Origin: Alphaproteobacteria bacterium CG11_big_fil_rev_8_21_14_0_20_44_7
Lineage (GTDB): Bacteria > Pseudomonadota > Alphaproteobacteria > Rickettsiales > 21-14-0-20-44-7
NCBI GenBank assembly: GCA_002787615.1
Contig: PCXJ01000100.1
Span: 1 to 32,582, forward strand
DNA length: 32,582 nt
Reading direction: 5' to 3'
Shown here: in pieces, positions 8,344 through 16,058 of the stretch
Layout: each line of letters starts with the position of its first letter
Numbering within the stretch: the first letter of the stretch is position 1
Notes under the pieces: generated by a model
The model's input: the letters and a program-made list of their open reading frames with translations, nothing else
Databases searched by the model: none
Told to the model about the DNA's origin: nothing
Position numbers and translations under genes: made by a program

Positions 8344-10026
8344 CTAAGCTCCTCTAATCTCTGCAATGAATTCATCTACCTCTTTAGCAAGGTTCTCAGC
8401 CTGATGGGATAATTCTACGGATGCATCAAAAACTTCATTTGCCGCAGTTGAGGCACTTGAAGATGTTGCGCTAACATCTCTCAAATTATCACTTATAACC
8501 TGAGTTCCTTCTGCTGCTGTTTGCATATTAGAAGAAATCTCCTTAGTAGTTGAGCTTTGCTCTTCTACGGCTGAAGCAATCCCACCTGCATATTCATTTA
8601 CAGACTCAACGGAGCTTTTGATTCCAACCAAAGAAGCAATTACTTCCGAAGAGGCATTCTTCATACTTTCAATTCTCTTTGAAATATCTTCCGTCGCTTT
8701 TACGGTTTGGCTTGCGAGGTTCTTAACTTCATTAGCAACCACGGCAAAGCCTTTGCCGGCCTCTCCTGCCCTTGCAGATTCTATTGTAGCATTAAGGGCG
8801 AGTAAGTTAATCTGCCCGGCAATATCATCAATAAGACCGATAACCTCGCCAATAGTTTCCGTAGATTCTTTGAGGGAATTCACGCTTTGGTCTGCCAAAT
8901 TTGTTTTATCCAACGTATCTCTAGCAGACTGGCTTGATTTCTGCACTTGGTCTGATATCTCCCTAACCGAAGCGCTCAGCTCCTCCGAGGCAGATGCGAC
9001 ACTACTTACATTGCTAGCCGTGTTTTCTGAGGCCATAGTTGCATCTGAAGATTTATCTGCGGCGCTGTTTATCATGGTAACCATATTTTCGGTAGTTGCA
9101 GACATTTCCGTTGCTGCAGCCGCAACGGTTTGTATAATACTTTGAACCTTGCTCTGGAATCTGTCAGCAAGGTCGTTCATAGCTTTTCTCTTGTCAATCT
9201 CAGCCCGCTTTTCAGCTTCTTTTTGCTCTTGTTCTAAGCGAATGCGATCCAAACCATTATTTTTAAATACAATAGCTGCTTTTGCAATATCGCCAATTTC
9301 ATCTTTTCTATTTTCTCCAGATATCTCAACTTCATAATCACCACCTGCCATTTTTTCCATAGTAGCTGTGACTTTTCTAAGCGGTACAAATACTTTTCTC
9401 CAAGCGAATATAGGCAAGAACAAAGCTGCAAGGCATGCTAAAGCAGAGCAAATCAATACAAGCTTCTCAAAAACTTGCGCCGAAGTGCTCGACCTTTCCT
9501 CTTCTTCTTCAGCCCATATTGATATTTTGTCCGAGATGGCTTCATTCTCTGCTTCCATTGCTTCAAACTTATCTTCAAAGCTCTTAAGAGCATATTCGTA
9601 TCCCTTGCCATCACTAACATTTGAGATAACTTTTTTCGCAGAATTATTATAATTCTCCAGTGCCTCCAAAGCAGTGCCGAAAATAGATTTAATATCCTCC
9701 GGCAGCTCCTCGTCCTTATTTACGAGCAAGTTTTCTTTAAATTTACTATAATGCTCATTCAAGTCTTCACCTGCTTGCTTTACCCCAAGTCTGTCAGATT
9801 TTAAGCCAGCGAGAATCGCGCCCAAAACATCGCCACGAATTGCATCATGCATCATGTCGCCTTCCATGTGGCGTTGAATAATAGCTGAGATTGAAAGCAG
9901 TTGCGAAGCGTCTCGTCTAGAATCTAACGATGCCATGTAACTTTCTACAGCTAGTACAACAACTAGCGCAAATGTAATTAGCCCGACTATTGTGAATTTT
10001 GATTGTAATGTACGTAACTTGCTCAT
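8344..10026 (-). CDS. Methyl-accepting chemotaxis protein
   Basis: Transmembrane chemoreceptor that controls CheA via CheW. It has 560 residues: TM1 at about 12-27, a periplasmic helical sensor at 30-185 with a DMMHDAIRGDVL motif, TM2 at 188-208, HAMP at about 210-262 (VPLRKVT, EIGDIAKA) and the coiled-coil signalling domain to the end. The hairpin tip at about 395-435 has QINLLALNATIESARAGE and GKGFAVVANEV. The ATG directly follows the stop codon of the upstream outer-membrane protein (TAA then ATG, no spacer), so translation is probably coupled and the two may work on the same stimulus. No cheA or cheW is in the window. The C-terminus has no CheR-binding pentapeptide. Confidence 0.95.
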   Translation of the reverse strand: MSKLRTLQSKFTIVGLITFALVVVLAVESYMASLDSRRDASQLLSISAIIQRHMEGDMMHDAIRGDVLGAILAGLKSDRLGVKQAGEDLNEHYSKFKENLLVNKDEELPEDIKSIFGTALEALENYNNSAKKVISNVSDGKGYEYALKSFEDKFEAMEAENEAISDKISIWAEEEEERSSTSAQVFEKLVLICSALACLAALFLPIFAWRKVFVPLRKVTATMEKMAGGDYEVEISGENRKDEIGDIAKAAIVFKNNGLDRIRLEQEQKEAEKRAEIDKRKAMNDLADRFQSKVQSIIQTVAAAATEMSATTENMVTMINSAADKSSDATMASENTASNVSSVASASEELSASVREISDQVQKSSQSARDTLDKTNLADQSVNSLKESTETIGEVIGLIDDIAGQINLLALNATIESARAGEAGKGFAVVANEVKNLASQTVKATEDISKRIESMKNASSEVIASLVGIKSSVESVNEYAGGIASAVEEQSSTTKEISSNMQTAAEGTQVISDNLRDVSATSSSASTAANEVFDASVELSHQAENLAKEVDEFIAEIRGA

Positions 10027-11190
10027 TTATAACTCCCTTGTGTATCTTAGCAAAAATCCTGCAGTATCTGTGTCAACATTCGCCTCTTCAGCGATTTTAT
10101 ATCCAACTTCGGCAGAGAAACCATTGCCAAAATCATAACCGCCCGAAATTTGGCTTAGATTATCTGTGAAATCCCCCGCCACTCCGGTTGCATCAATATC
10201 TCTAACTGTATGGCTAAGCGCTGCGTTCCAGTTCTCATAGAAGAATTGCGCACCGGCAGTATAATATGAATAATCATCATTCCTAACACCAGCAAAATTG
10301 TTTATAAGGGCAATTTCACCAAGTAAATCGACTTCCACCTCATCAGTTATCGGCGTTAAGTACGATAATCCTAATACATAGCCATTTTCGTCATCTGTTG
10401 TTGCGCCCTGCCCGCTATCCTGCTCTGCCAAACTTCTGTAACCAACATGATAGGCTAAATTCTCTATACCAAAAGCGTTCTCGACATCCAAACCGAATGA
10501 GAATGATTCCATTCCATCAGTATTGCTCGCTCCGCCATCAGATAACCTCGCCCTGTCACGCTTACTAATCTCGGAAGATGACAGGATGCTTTTATCAGCC
10601 TTAAAAACAGCCAGAGATGTTGTGTATGAGCCGTTTTCTTTGGTTTCAAATGTATAAGAACCGCCAAAGCCGAGTTTTTCGGTAATTTCATAATCTTCGG
10701 CAAAATCAGCACCCCAGATACCATGCCCCTTATCCCAAGCCGTACCAAAAACAGGATTAAATTTCCCTATCATAAAATGATAGTTGCCCTGCTCGAAATT
10801 GAATTTCAATTCTTCAAAAAATATACCTTCGCGGTCAAACCAAATATCATCATTAGCATTCAAAGTTGCGGCTTGGTCTAACGGCTCCATGATTAATACA
10901 GCATCAAAATACATATATTCATTAATTCCTATTACCGGAACAAATTCGGCATTTAAAAATGAATTATTTGTATCATCTATTGTTGCATCGTCAGAATCGG
11001 CACGATATTCATTTTGCCATTCCAGAACCATCCCCGCCTCAAAATAGGGCTGAAAGAATTCACTATCTGCCTGCACCTCATTTGAAGCTATTACCATAGT
11101 TATGGCACTAAGAGAAACAGCACTTAAGAGCTTAAAGCCTTTATATTTCATTATTGTAAATCCGATGGGTTGCTTCGTCTGATGTAACAT
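10027..11190 (-). CDS. Outer-membrane beta-barrel (porin-like) protein, possibly iron regulated
   Basis: Predicted outer-membrane barrel of unknown substrate. The longest frame has 387 residues. The Met at 11151 (residue 14) begins the better signal peptide: basic MKYKGFK, a hydrophobic core, cleavage near VQA-DS. I therefore think the true start is 11151, giving 374 residues, although neither start has a convincing ribosome site. The rest alternates short amphipathic strands with acidic turns. It includes a conserved-looking FMIGKFNPVFGTAWDKG followed by DFAEDYEITEKLGFGG, with paired aromatic strands to a terminal LLRYTREL. I do not recognise a named family with certainty. A Fur-like site lies about 80 bases upstream of the longer start, and the chemoreceptor gene follows without a gap. 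Confidence 0.75.
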   Translation of the reverse strand: MLHQTKQPIGFTIMKYKGFKLLSAVSLSAITMVIASNEVQADSEFFQPYFEAGMVLEWQNEYRADSDDATIDDTNNSFLNAEFVPVIGINEYMYFDAVLIMEPLDQAATLNANDDIWFDREGIFFEELKFNFEQGNYHFMIGKFNPVFGTAWDKGHGIWGADFAEDYEITEKLGFGGSYTFETKENGSYTTSLAVFKADKSILSSSEISKRDRARLSDGGASNTDGMESFSFGLDVENAFGIENLAYHVGYRSLAEQDSGQGATTDDENGYVLGLSYLTPITDEVEVDLLGEIALINNFAGVRNDDYSYYTAGAQFFYENWNAALSHTVRDIDATGVAGDFTDNLSQISGGYDFGNGFSAEVGYKIAEEANVDTDTAGFLLRYTREL

Positions 11191-11272
11191 TATCTACAAC
11201 CTATTGGTTAAAGCTTTATTAAGCTGACAATAAAACTTGCTCTTTTTTCTTGCATTTGTGGTGTTTTTTATG

Positions 11273-11291
11273 CTAAATGATAATCATTATC
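11273..11291. promoter_or_regulatory. Fur box between the barrel protein and the small secreted protein
   Basis: The 19 bases match the classical Fur consensus at 16 positions, with the palindromic core ATGATAATCAT intact. On the plus strand the box contains a -10-like GATAAT (11279-11284) preceded 17 bases earlier by TTGTGG. On the minus strand it contains TTGATA (11286-11291), followed 17 bases on by TAAAAA. A bound repressor could therefore block both divergent promoters. Confidence 0.7.
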
Positions 11292-11305
11292 AAAAAAGGA
11301 TTCTC

Positions 11306-11557
11306 ATGAAAGCTAAAATAATATTTACCGCAATAGCTCTAATTTTTACTTTTGCCAATATTGCCAGTGCCGGAGAAGCAAATTCTGCTCAGGTCAATAT
11401 CAAAGCTACTACAAAAGCTTATCTGAGCGCCACGCCAAAAAAAGATAATATTCAGGATGCTGAGCCGGCTTCTGGTATCGACAATGATGACATAGCTGAT
11501 AAGAGAGAGAATAAGCTATTTAATCGCAGAACCAGATCGATTCATTCCGTAGAGTAG
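11306..11557 (+). CDS. Small secreted protein behind a Fur box
   Basis: An 83-residue protein with a clear Sec signal (MKAKIIF, hydrophobic to residue 20, cleavage near ASA-GE) and a short polar mature part rich in Ala, Lys, Asp and Asn, ending in a basic RRTRSIHSVE. The start at 11306 is chosen because AGGA (11297-11300) lies five bases upstream and the signal starts there. A longer frame from 11237 would run through the Fur site and promoter. No Cys and no known motif. The Fur box covers its promoter, so it is probably made in iron limitation. Function unknown. Confidence 0.65.
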   Translation: MKAKIIFTAIALIFTFANIASAGEANSAQVNIKATTKAYLSATPKKDNIQDAEPASGIDNDDIADKRENKLFNRRTRSIHSVE

Positions 11558-11612
11558 ATTCCCCGCTTTTATTTTTAGCTATCTAAGGATGAAAATGCAG
11601 CATGCAGCTAAT

Positions 11613-11710
11613 AGCCGCGCTGTTGCGCTTTGGCTGATTTTAGAAATGGTCGGAGCGAGTGAACGCATTTCGAACCATTCCTGAATTGAGATTGGTTGTT
11701 TTTCAGATAG
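11613..11710. repeat. Dispersed ~100-bp structured repeat, copy A
   Basis: Begins with AGCCGCGCTGTTGCGCTTTGGCT, a hairpin-forming segment (AGCC/GGCT and GCGC/GCGC), then the 12-base core ATGGTCGGAGCG (11646-11657) and ACCATT, which can pair with AATGGT. It closely matches 13014-13112. Confidence 0.75.
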
Positions 11711-11803
11711 GTAGAAGCACCCATACACTCTGACTTAATAGTATCTGTAAATAAATTTCTATAAAGAACGTAATAGTTTGGCTAAATGACAACTTTTCCT
11801 GTC

Positions 11804-12586
11804 TTATTCTAGTTTCAGTTTGACTATCAGCTTTTCAGCATTAATGTTAATATCGTCTTCTCCAATCTGATCAAAAGGGTTTTCTAGGTGGTTCTGAATA
11901 TTATCCAGACTAACCAAAATAACAGAGAAAAGAACGGGCATGGCGTACTCCAATCCAGGGCTGTAGTCCTGAGAAATATATGCAAAATATGGCCCATATA
12001 ATGGGGGTAAAACTGTAATAAAAAAGTCGCTGAATGCACTTAATGTCCGCGGTGTGCGATATTGGTAAATATGCTTTATGTTTTCAAAGGCAGAAATCAT
12101 CTTGCTCAGATATTGATTCAGTCTAGAGCATTCTCCAGATGCAAGACCTTTTTTACGTAAATCTTCTTTGATAAATTTAGAAATCTTCGAAAAATTGCGG
12201 TAAACCTCATCTTCATTCTCCGGCATGTTTTTTATCGGGTCAGAAAACATTTTTCTACAGGAACTCATAAGATCGAAAAAATGTGTTTTAGCTTTATCTA
12301 AAGTATCTTGTTCTGGATTTTCCAGCCAATCTCGGCTGGCAAGATAAATAGCTCTACTGTGAGCTTTAATAATTCCATAATCGTCTAGTGCTGCTTCTCT
12401 TCTTTTATATGCTCCGCTAATCGAAAAAACTATTGGAAAGACAACTGCTGTAGCAAGAAGAGTTAAAGGAAAATCAGCTTTTATATCGTAATTTAAGCAT
12501 ATAAATGTTGATGCTACCGCCATTGCTGTGACAATTGCGGTTTTTATGTTAATGATCAGGAATATTCTTGATAATCTTTTAAGCAT
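11804..12586 (-). CDS. Bestrophin-like (RFP-TM, UPF0187) membrane protein
   Basis: 260 residues, slightly short of typical bacterial bestrophins (~290). Hydrophobic segments lie at about 8-32, 38-57, 186-205 and 214-232, with a soluble helical middle. After the second segment comes YKRREAALDDYG, in the place of the family's Arg-rich N-terminal helix, and near the C-terminus HLENPFDQIGEDDI, matching the conserved NPF followed by an acidic cluster. Bestrophins are pentameric anion channels; several bacterial ones conduct cations. Start ATG at 12586 is preceded by a weak GAAG. It stands alone between two repeat-rich spacers in a region that looks acquired. The family call rests on topology and the NPF motif. 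Confidence 0.6.
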   Translation of the reverse strand: MLKRLSRIFLIINIKTAIVTAMAVASTFICLNYDIKADFPLTLLATAVVFPIVFSISGAYKRREAALDDYGIIKAHSRAIYLASRDWLENPEQDTLDKAKTHFFDLMSSCRKMFSDPIKNMPENEDEVYRNFSKISKFIKEDLRKKGLASGECSRLNQYLSKMISAFENIKHIYQYRTPRTLSAFSDFFITVLPPLYGPYFAYISQDYSPGLEYAMPVLFSVILVSLDNIQNHLENPFDQIGEDDININAEKLIVKLKLE

Positions 12587-12770
12587 ATTTTCTTCAGTTT
12601 ATTATATTGTTATAATTTAGCTATTTATTTCTTCAATTCAATAAAAATGCTGAGAGAAATATTTATTGCTAACCTAATAAGCTAATTTTTTAGAGTATTT
12701 AGCTTTTTTTCGTATTATACATTCTTTGGCAGAAGAAATAGTTAATTCAATATGTTAGGTCTTCAAAAAC

Positions 12771-12782
12771 ATGGTCGGAGCG
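12771..12782. repeat. Extra copy of the tRNA-Pro 3'-end sequence
   Basis: ATGGTCGGAGCG is identical to 13638-13649, where its complement is the tRNA-Pro acceptor 3' strand with CCA, in the same orientation. The following bases (ATAGGAT) still resemble the tRNA continuation (GAGGGAT). Confidence 0.55.
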
Positions 12783-12881
12783 ATAGGATGTGCTCGGGCT
12801 AGAGCCTCGTTGCAAACGCTAAGCTTCACTAATCTTTTGCCCCCCCTTCGGCGGTTCACCTGCCATCCAATCCATTAAAAA

Positions 12882-12904
12882 AACCGCTTAAAAGCGGTTC
12901 TTTT
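12882..12904 (-). terminator. Strong hairpin terminator, better on the minus strand
   Basis: AACCGCTT (12882-12889) pairs with AAGCGGTT (12892-12899). Seven A before the stem give a seven-T tail on the minus strand; CTTTT follows on the plus strand. It could end minus-strand transcripts coming from tRNA-Pro and the SMR gene. Confidence 0.65.
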
Positions 12905-13013
12905 CAACAACCTTCGCCGCAGGATTGAGTCGCTTACGCTCCCCGCATCTCGGGCTGTTGCCCTCGGTGTCGAACTTCGTTCTCATCCCAAATTCAAATC
13001 ATTTCCAAAATTC

Positions 13014-13112
13014 AGCCGCGCTGTTGCGCTTTGGCTGATTTTAAAAATGGTCGGAGCGAGTGGACGTTATTAGAACCATTCCAGAGTTAAGATTACTTAT
13101 TTTCCAATTATC
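13014..13112. repeat. Dispersed ~100-bp structured repeat, copy B
   Basis: Matches copy A (11613-11710) over nearly its full length. The first ~45 bases are almost identical, then come a diverged loop and the ACCATTCC half of the second hairpin. It contains the ATGGTCGGAGCG core at 13047-13058. Confidence 0.75.
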
Positions 13113-13241
13113 TAAAAAATTCCTGAATGTCGTAAAAAGCTAATCTCTCATCATATATTACGCGCTGTATCGTTACCCCCACGGTTAATTCTAGAGGATG
13201 TAGCAATTTGTTCTTTTTGTTTCAATTTTGACATGGCATGG

Positions 13242-13565
13242 TTACTTTGCTGTCGATAAATTAAGGCCTACACAGCCGATAATGATAACCCCCATCCATA
13301 AAAGTTGGGCTGTAGTCAGATGTTCTTTAAAAATTAGCCATCCCATAATAGTAAGCAATGTTATGCCAAGTCCGGACCATAAGGTATACGCAATAGCAAT
13401 CGGTATGGTTTTCAATACATAGCTATAGCCGAAATTGACAATTGTCAGGATAACAAGCCCAGCGAATAAATAGTATTTCTGCTCTAACCCTCCTGATATC
13501 TTTAGGAAAGCATTAGCAATAACTGTTAGGGCAATAATACTATATAAGATGAACCAACCTGTCAT
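13242..13565 (-). CDS. Small multidrug resistance (SMR) family transporter, MdtI-like
   Basis: Four-helix inner-membrane protein. I place the start at 13565, giving 107 residues, the normal family length. An ATG at 13595 would add 10 residues, and frames reaching further simply translate the tRNA-Pro. Helices lie at about 4-21, 29-48, 55-73 and 83-102. AYTLWSGLG matches the AYxxWxGxG signature with its Trp. The first helix reads ALTVIANAFLK, close to MdtI's LEIVANVFLK, but the membrane Glu that binds protons and substrate (Glu14 of EmrE) is Thr here. SMR proteins work as dimers, sometimes with a partner, and no partner gene is adjacent. It could be a non-transporting or specialised member. 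It lies just downstream of tRNA-Pro on the same strand. Confidence 0.75.
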   Translation of the reverse strand: MTGWFILYSIIALTVIANAFLKISGGLEQKYYLFAGLVILTIVNFGYSYVLKTIPIAIAYTLWSGLGITLLTIMGWLIFKEHLTTAQLLWMGVIIIGCVGLNLSTAK

Positions 13566-13638
13566 ATTTTCATTATCAATATTTGTTTCAGTCATAATGG
13601 TTAATGCTATATAAATCAACAGCATACGTGTTCGAATA

Positions 13639-13715
<77 letters not shown>

Positions 13716-13736
13716 AGCTATCAATAGGTCGCGGAA

Positions 13737-13763
13737 CTTATATCATAATCACAGAGATTTCAA
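13737..13763 (-). promoter_or_regulatory. Possible promoter of tRNA-Pro
   Basis: On the minus strand TTGAAA and TATAAG are separated by 15 bases, ending 21 bases before the tRNA 5' end. The spacing is short, so the call is weak. Confidence 0.35.
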
Positions 13764-13774
13764 CAGGAATTTCA

Positions 13775-14356
13775 TCACTCTTTTGGGGCAAATGGGTTAA
13801 ACACATCACTTGCCTTACTTTGCCGCTCAATCATCTTCTGAATCTTTGTGTCGCAAACCAATGAATTAGGCTTATATTTCCCCACTTTCATACCTGTATT
13901 ATTTGTTATTACGCCGGTACTTAGGTTGATACGGAAAAGAATTCGCCCCTTATTATCCATAATATTCCCCTTCTTATCAATCCGCCCGCCTGTTGGCCCG
14001 TCACCAAAAGCTTTTGGTATCACTTCCACCTTTTGCTCGCGCTTTTTGGTACGCTTTTTCATGCGTTTCTGCTTGATAAGTTCCATCGCTGCTTTTTGCC
14101 CTTTGGTCATCTCACGCTTTTCGGGCGCTTGCGTACCGGGCATATGGAAATTATATTTGCGCGGATCTTCACTCATCAGCTTTTCATCAAGCAAATCTTC
14201 CAGCATCTCGCTATAATCCTTCACCGAATGGCTGGATTTATCCTGAATCATTTCCTTACGAGTAGCACCTCGGCGGGAAAACACATTTGTACCGCTCTTT
14301 TTGCCTGAACGGCTGCCGCCTTTTTTACCGCCACCACCGAAAAATCCTCTGGACAT
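13775..14356 (-). CDS. Basic, probably partly disordered protein of unknown function
   Basis: 193 residues, not recognised. Residues 1-30 are Gly/Lys/Arg/Ser-rich (FFGGGGKKGG, RSGKKSG). Residues 40-70 are an acidic helical stretch with LEDLLDEKL. Residues 85-110 are strongly basic and helical (KQKRMKKRTKKREQK). Residues 125-165 have alternating polar turns (GNIMDNKGRILFRI) that could be a small beta fold, ending in NPFAPKE. No signal or membrane segment, so it is cytoplasmic. The charge pattern suggests binding to nucleic acid, ribosome or membrane surface, which is only inference. GAGGAG six bases before the ATG strongly supports the start. It is divergent from rapZ with 29 bases between starts. 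Confidence 0.8.
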   Translation of the reverse strand: MSRGFFGGGGKKGGSRSGKKSGTNVFSRRGATRKEMIQDKSSHSVKDYSEMLEDLLDEKLMSEDPRKYNFHMPGTQAPEKREMTKGQKAAMELIKQKRMKKRTKKREQKVEVIPKAFGDGPTGGRIDKKGNIMDNKGRILFRINLSTGVITNNTGMKVGKYKPNSLVCDTKIQKMIERQSKASDVFNPFAPKE

Positions 14357-14385
14357 AAACTACTCCTCGGTCAATTATAGCATAG

Positions 14386-15219
14386 ATGGGTAAAGAATTA
14401 AATAACGTGGTTTTGGTTACGGGAACTTCAGGCGCGGGAAAATCAATTGCCCTCAAAGCGCTGGAGGATTTGGGCTATAATGCGATTGACAACATCCCGC
14501 TTAGCATTTTGCCCACGCTGATTGAGGCTTTTCCGGAAAATGGAATGCTGGCAATTGGTGTGGACGCGCGGAATAAGGAGTTTTCGGCAGAAAAATTTGT
14601 TGAAAAAACCAAGGATTTCAAATTCCGGCTCTTATTCCTCGATGCTGATGCTGATGTGCTTTATCGCCGTTTTAGTGAAACCCGCCGCCGCCATCCGCTT
14701 GCGCTAGACCGCCCGATTTCAGACGGAATTCGCCATGAAAAACAATTGGTTGAAAAGCTGCGGGATAATGCCGATTATGTTGTTGATACCTCAAATTTTT
14801 CGCAAAGCGATTTGCGCAATTGGGTGCGCGGGCATTTTTCCTCGGAAACCGATAATTTACTGGTTACGATAACTTCATTCTCATATAAAAAAGGCATCCC
14901 GCGTGAGGCTGACCTTGTGTTTGACGCACGTTTTCTGAAAAACCCGTTTTATAACGAGGCGCTCAAGGAGAAAAACGGGAAGGATAAGGAAGTTGGGGAA
15001 TATATCAAAACCGATGATAATTATAAGCCGTTTTTGAAGAATTTGCTGAATCTCGTCTTGCCGCTTTTGCCGGCTTATCGCGAGGAAGGGAAATCATATC
15101 TCACTATCGCAATTGGCTGCACAGGTGGGCAGCATCGCAGCGTTTTCGTTGCCGAGAAACTGGCCAAATCCTTGATAGACAAGGGCTACAAACCTACCAT
15201 CCGTCACCGCGATTTGTGA
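14386..15219 (+). CDS. rapZ: RNase adapter protein RapZ
   Basis: P-loop protein of 277 residues, normal length. Walker A GTSGAGKS lies at residues 13-20, and the RxxRRRHP-type segment (ETRRRHPL) at about 98-105. The C-terminal domain ends with the family signature CTGGQHRSV, then a GYKPTIRHRDL end. In enterobacteria RapZ presents the GlmZ small RNA to RNase E and senses glucosamine-6-phosphate. In alphaproteobacteria its target is less clear, and no hprK or PTS genes, which often neighbour it, are in this window. A probable RNase E lies at the right end of the window but is not linked. No clear ribosome site before the ATG. Convergent with nadC. Confidence 0.95.
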   Translation: MGKELNNVVLVTGTSGAGKSIALKALEDLGYNAIDNIPLSILPTLIEAFPENGMLAIGVDARNKEFSAEKFVEKTKDFKFRLLFLDADADVLYRRFSETRRRHPLALDRPISDGIRHEKQLVEKLRDNADYVVDTSNFSQSDLRNWVRGHFSSETDNLLVTITSFSYKKGIPREADLVFDARFLKNPFYNEALKEKNGKDKEVGEYIKTDDNYKPFLKNLLNLVLPLLPAYREEGKSYLTIAIGCTGGQHRSVFVAEKLAKSLIDKGYKPTIRHRDL

Positions 15220-15230
15220 GCTTCTTAGCG

Positions 15231-16049
15231 CTATATGCTATCAAGCGCGATATCAACAGAATTTGCCGACTGGGTAATTTTGCTGGTTGAGATATAATCC
15301 ACTCCGGTTTCGGCGATTTTACGCACTCGTTGCAGCGTGACCCCGCCCGACGCTTCCAATTTCACCGCGCCATTGACCAGCTTCACTGCCGCGCGCATTT
15401 CCTGCAAATTCATATTATCCAGCATTATTATATCGGGATTTGCGCGCAAAGCTTCTTCAACCTGCGCTAATGTATCACATTCAATCTCAACCCTAACATT
15501 CTGTTTTTTCGCTATTTCTATCGCAGTTGCAATTCCACCTGCTGCGGCGATATGATTATCCTTAATCATCACCATATCATATAGCCCCATGCGATGATTC
15601 TCTCCGCCACCAACCCTCACCGCATATTTCTCCAGCGCTCGCAAACCGGGGGTAGTCTTACGTGTATCGAGGATTTTTGTATTCGTCCCTGCCAATTCTG
15701 CCACATATTTTGCTGTAATTGTTGCAATCCCTGAAAGATGCTGAAGGAAGTTGAGAGCCACTCTTTCATGCGTCAGTATGTAGCGCGTATTTCCTTTGAT
15801 TTTCAATATTTTAGCGCCAGCTTTTAATGCATCACATTCGCTAGCTATCAATTCAACATCACAGGTTTTGAAGATTTCTTGCATGATTGGCAAGCCGCAA
15901 AGCCGCAAATCTTCACGTGCGACAAATACGAATTCGCCCAGCGTGTCAGAAGGAATAATCGCATTTGTGGTAATGTCACCTGAGCCGATATCTTCTGCCA
16001 AAGCGTTTTTTAGCGCCGCGCTAAAGTCAGGAATTTGAAAATCCGTCAT
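15231..16049 (-). CDS. nadC: Nicotinate-nucleotide pyrophosphorylase, carboxylating (quinolinate phosphoribosyltransferase)
   Basis: Last step of de novo NAD synthesis: quinolinate plus PRPP to nicotinate mononucleotide, CO2 and pyrophosphate. 272 residues, normal. Family motifs are visible: EDIGSGDITT near the start, HERVALNFLQHLSGIAT, DTRKTTPGLR, GGGENHRMGLYDMVMIKDNHI, the IECD strand and GVDYISTS at the end of the barrel. The start is nine bases after the recA stop on the same strand, so it is probably cotranscribed with recA. nadA and nadB are not in the window. Confidence 0.97.
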   Translation of the reverse strand: MTDFQIPDFSAALKNALAEDIGSGDITTNAIIPSDTLGEFVFVAREDLRLCGLPIMQEIFKTCDVELIASECDALKAGAKILKIKGNTRYILTHERVALNFLQHLSGIATITAKYVAELAGTNTKILDTRKTTPGLRALEKYAVRVGGGENHRMGLYDMVMIKDNHIAAAGGIATAIEIAKKQNVRVEIECDTLAQVEEALRANPDIIMLDNMNLQEMRAAVKLVNGAVKLEASGGVTLQRVRKIAETGVDYISTSKITQSANSVDIALDSI

Positions 16050-16058
16050 GTGAAAAGC

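Larger units (their letters stand above)
12587..13241. other. Repeat-rich spacer without a supported gene
   Basis: No coding frame is convincing here. The stretch holds a tRNA-Pro-end-like core at 12771-12782, a small palindrome GGCTAGAGCC at about 12797, a strong hairpin at 12882-12904 and a ~100-bp repeat at 13014-13112. Its G+C-rich islands (12840-13060) contrast with the AT-rich flanks, suggesting remnants of mobile or rearranged DNA. Confidence 0.6.

Noticed and set aside
10027..11190. LbtU-type siderophore porin
   Set aside because: The Fur box made this tempting, but the barrel does not show the LbtU sequence pattern as I know it; left as a generic barrel.
11237..11305. Longer start of the small secreted protein
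   Set aside because: It would translate through the Fur box and promoter and hide the signal peptide; AGGA supports the Met at 11306.
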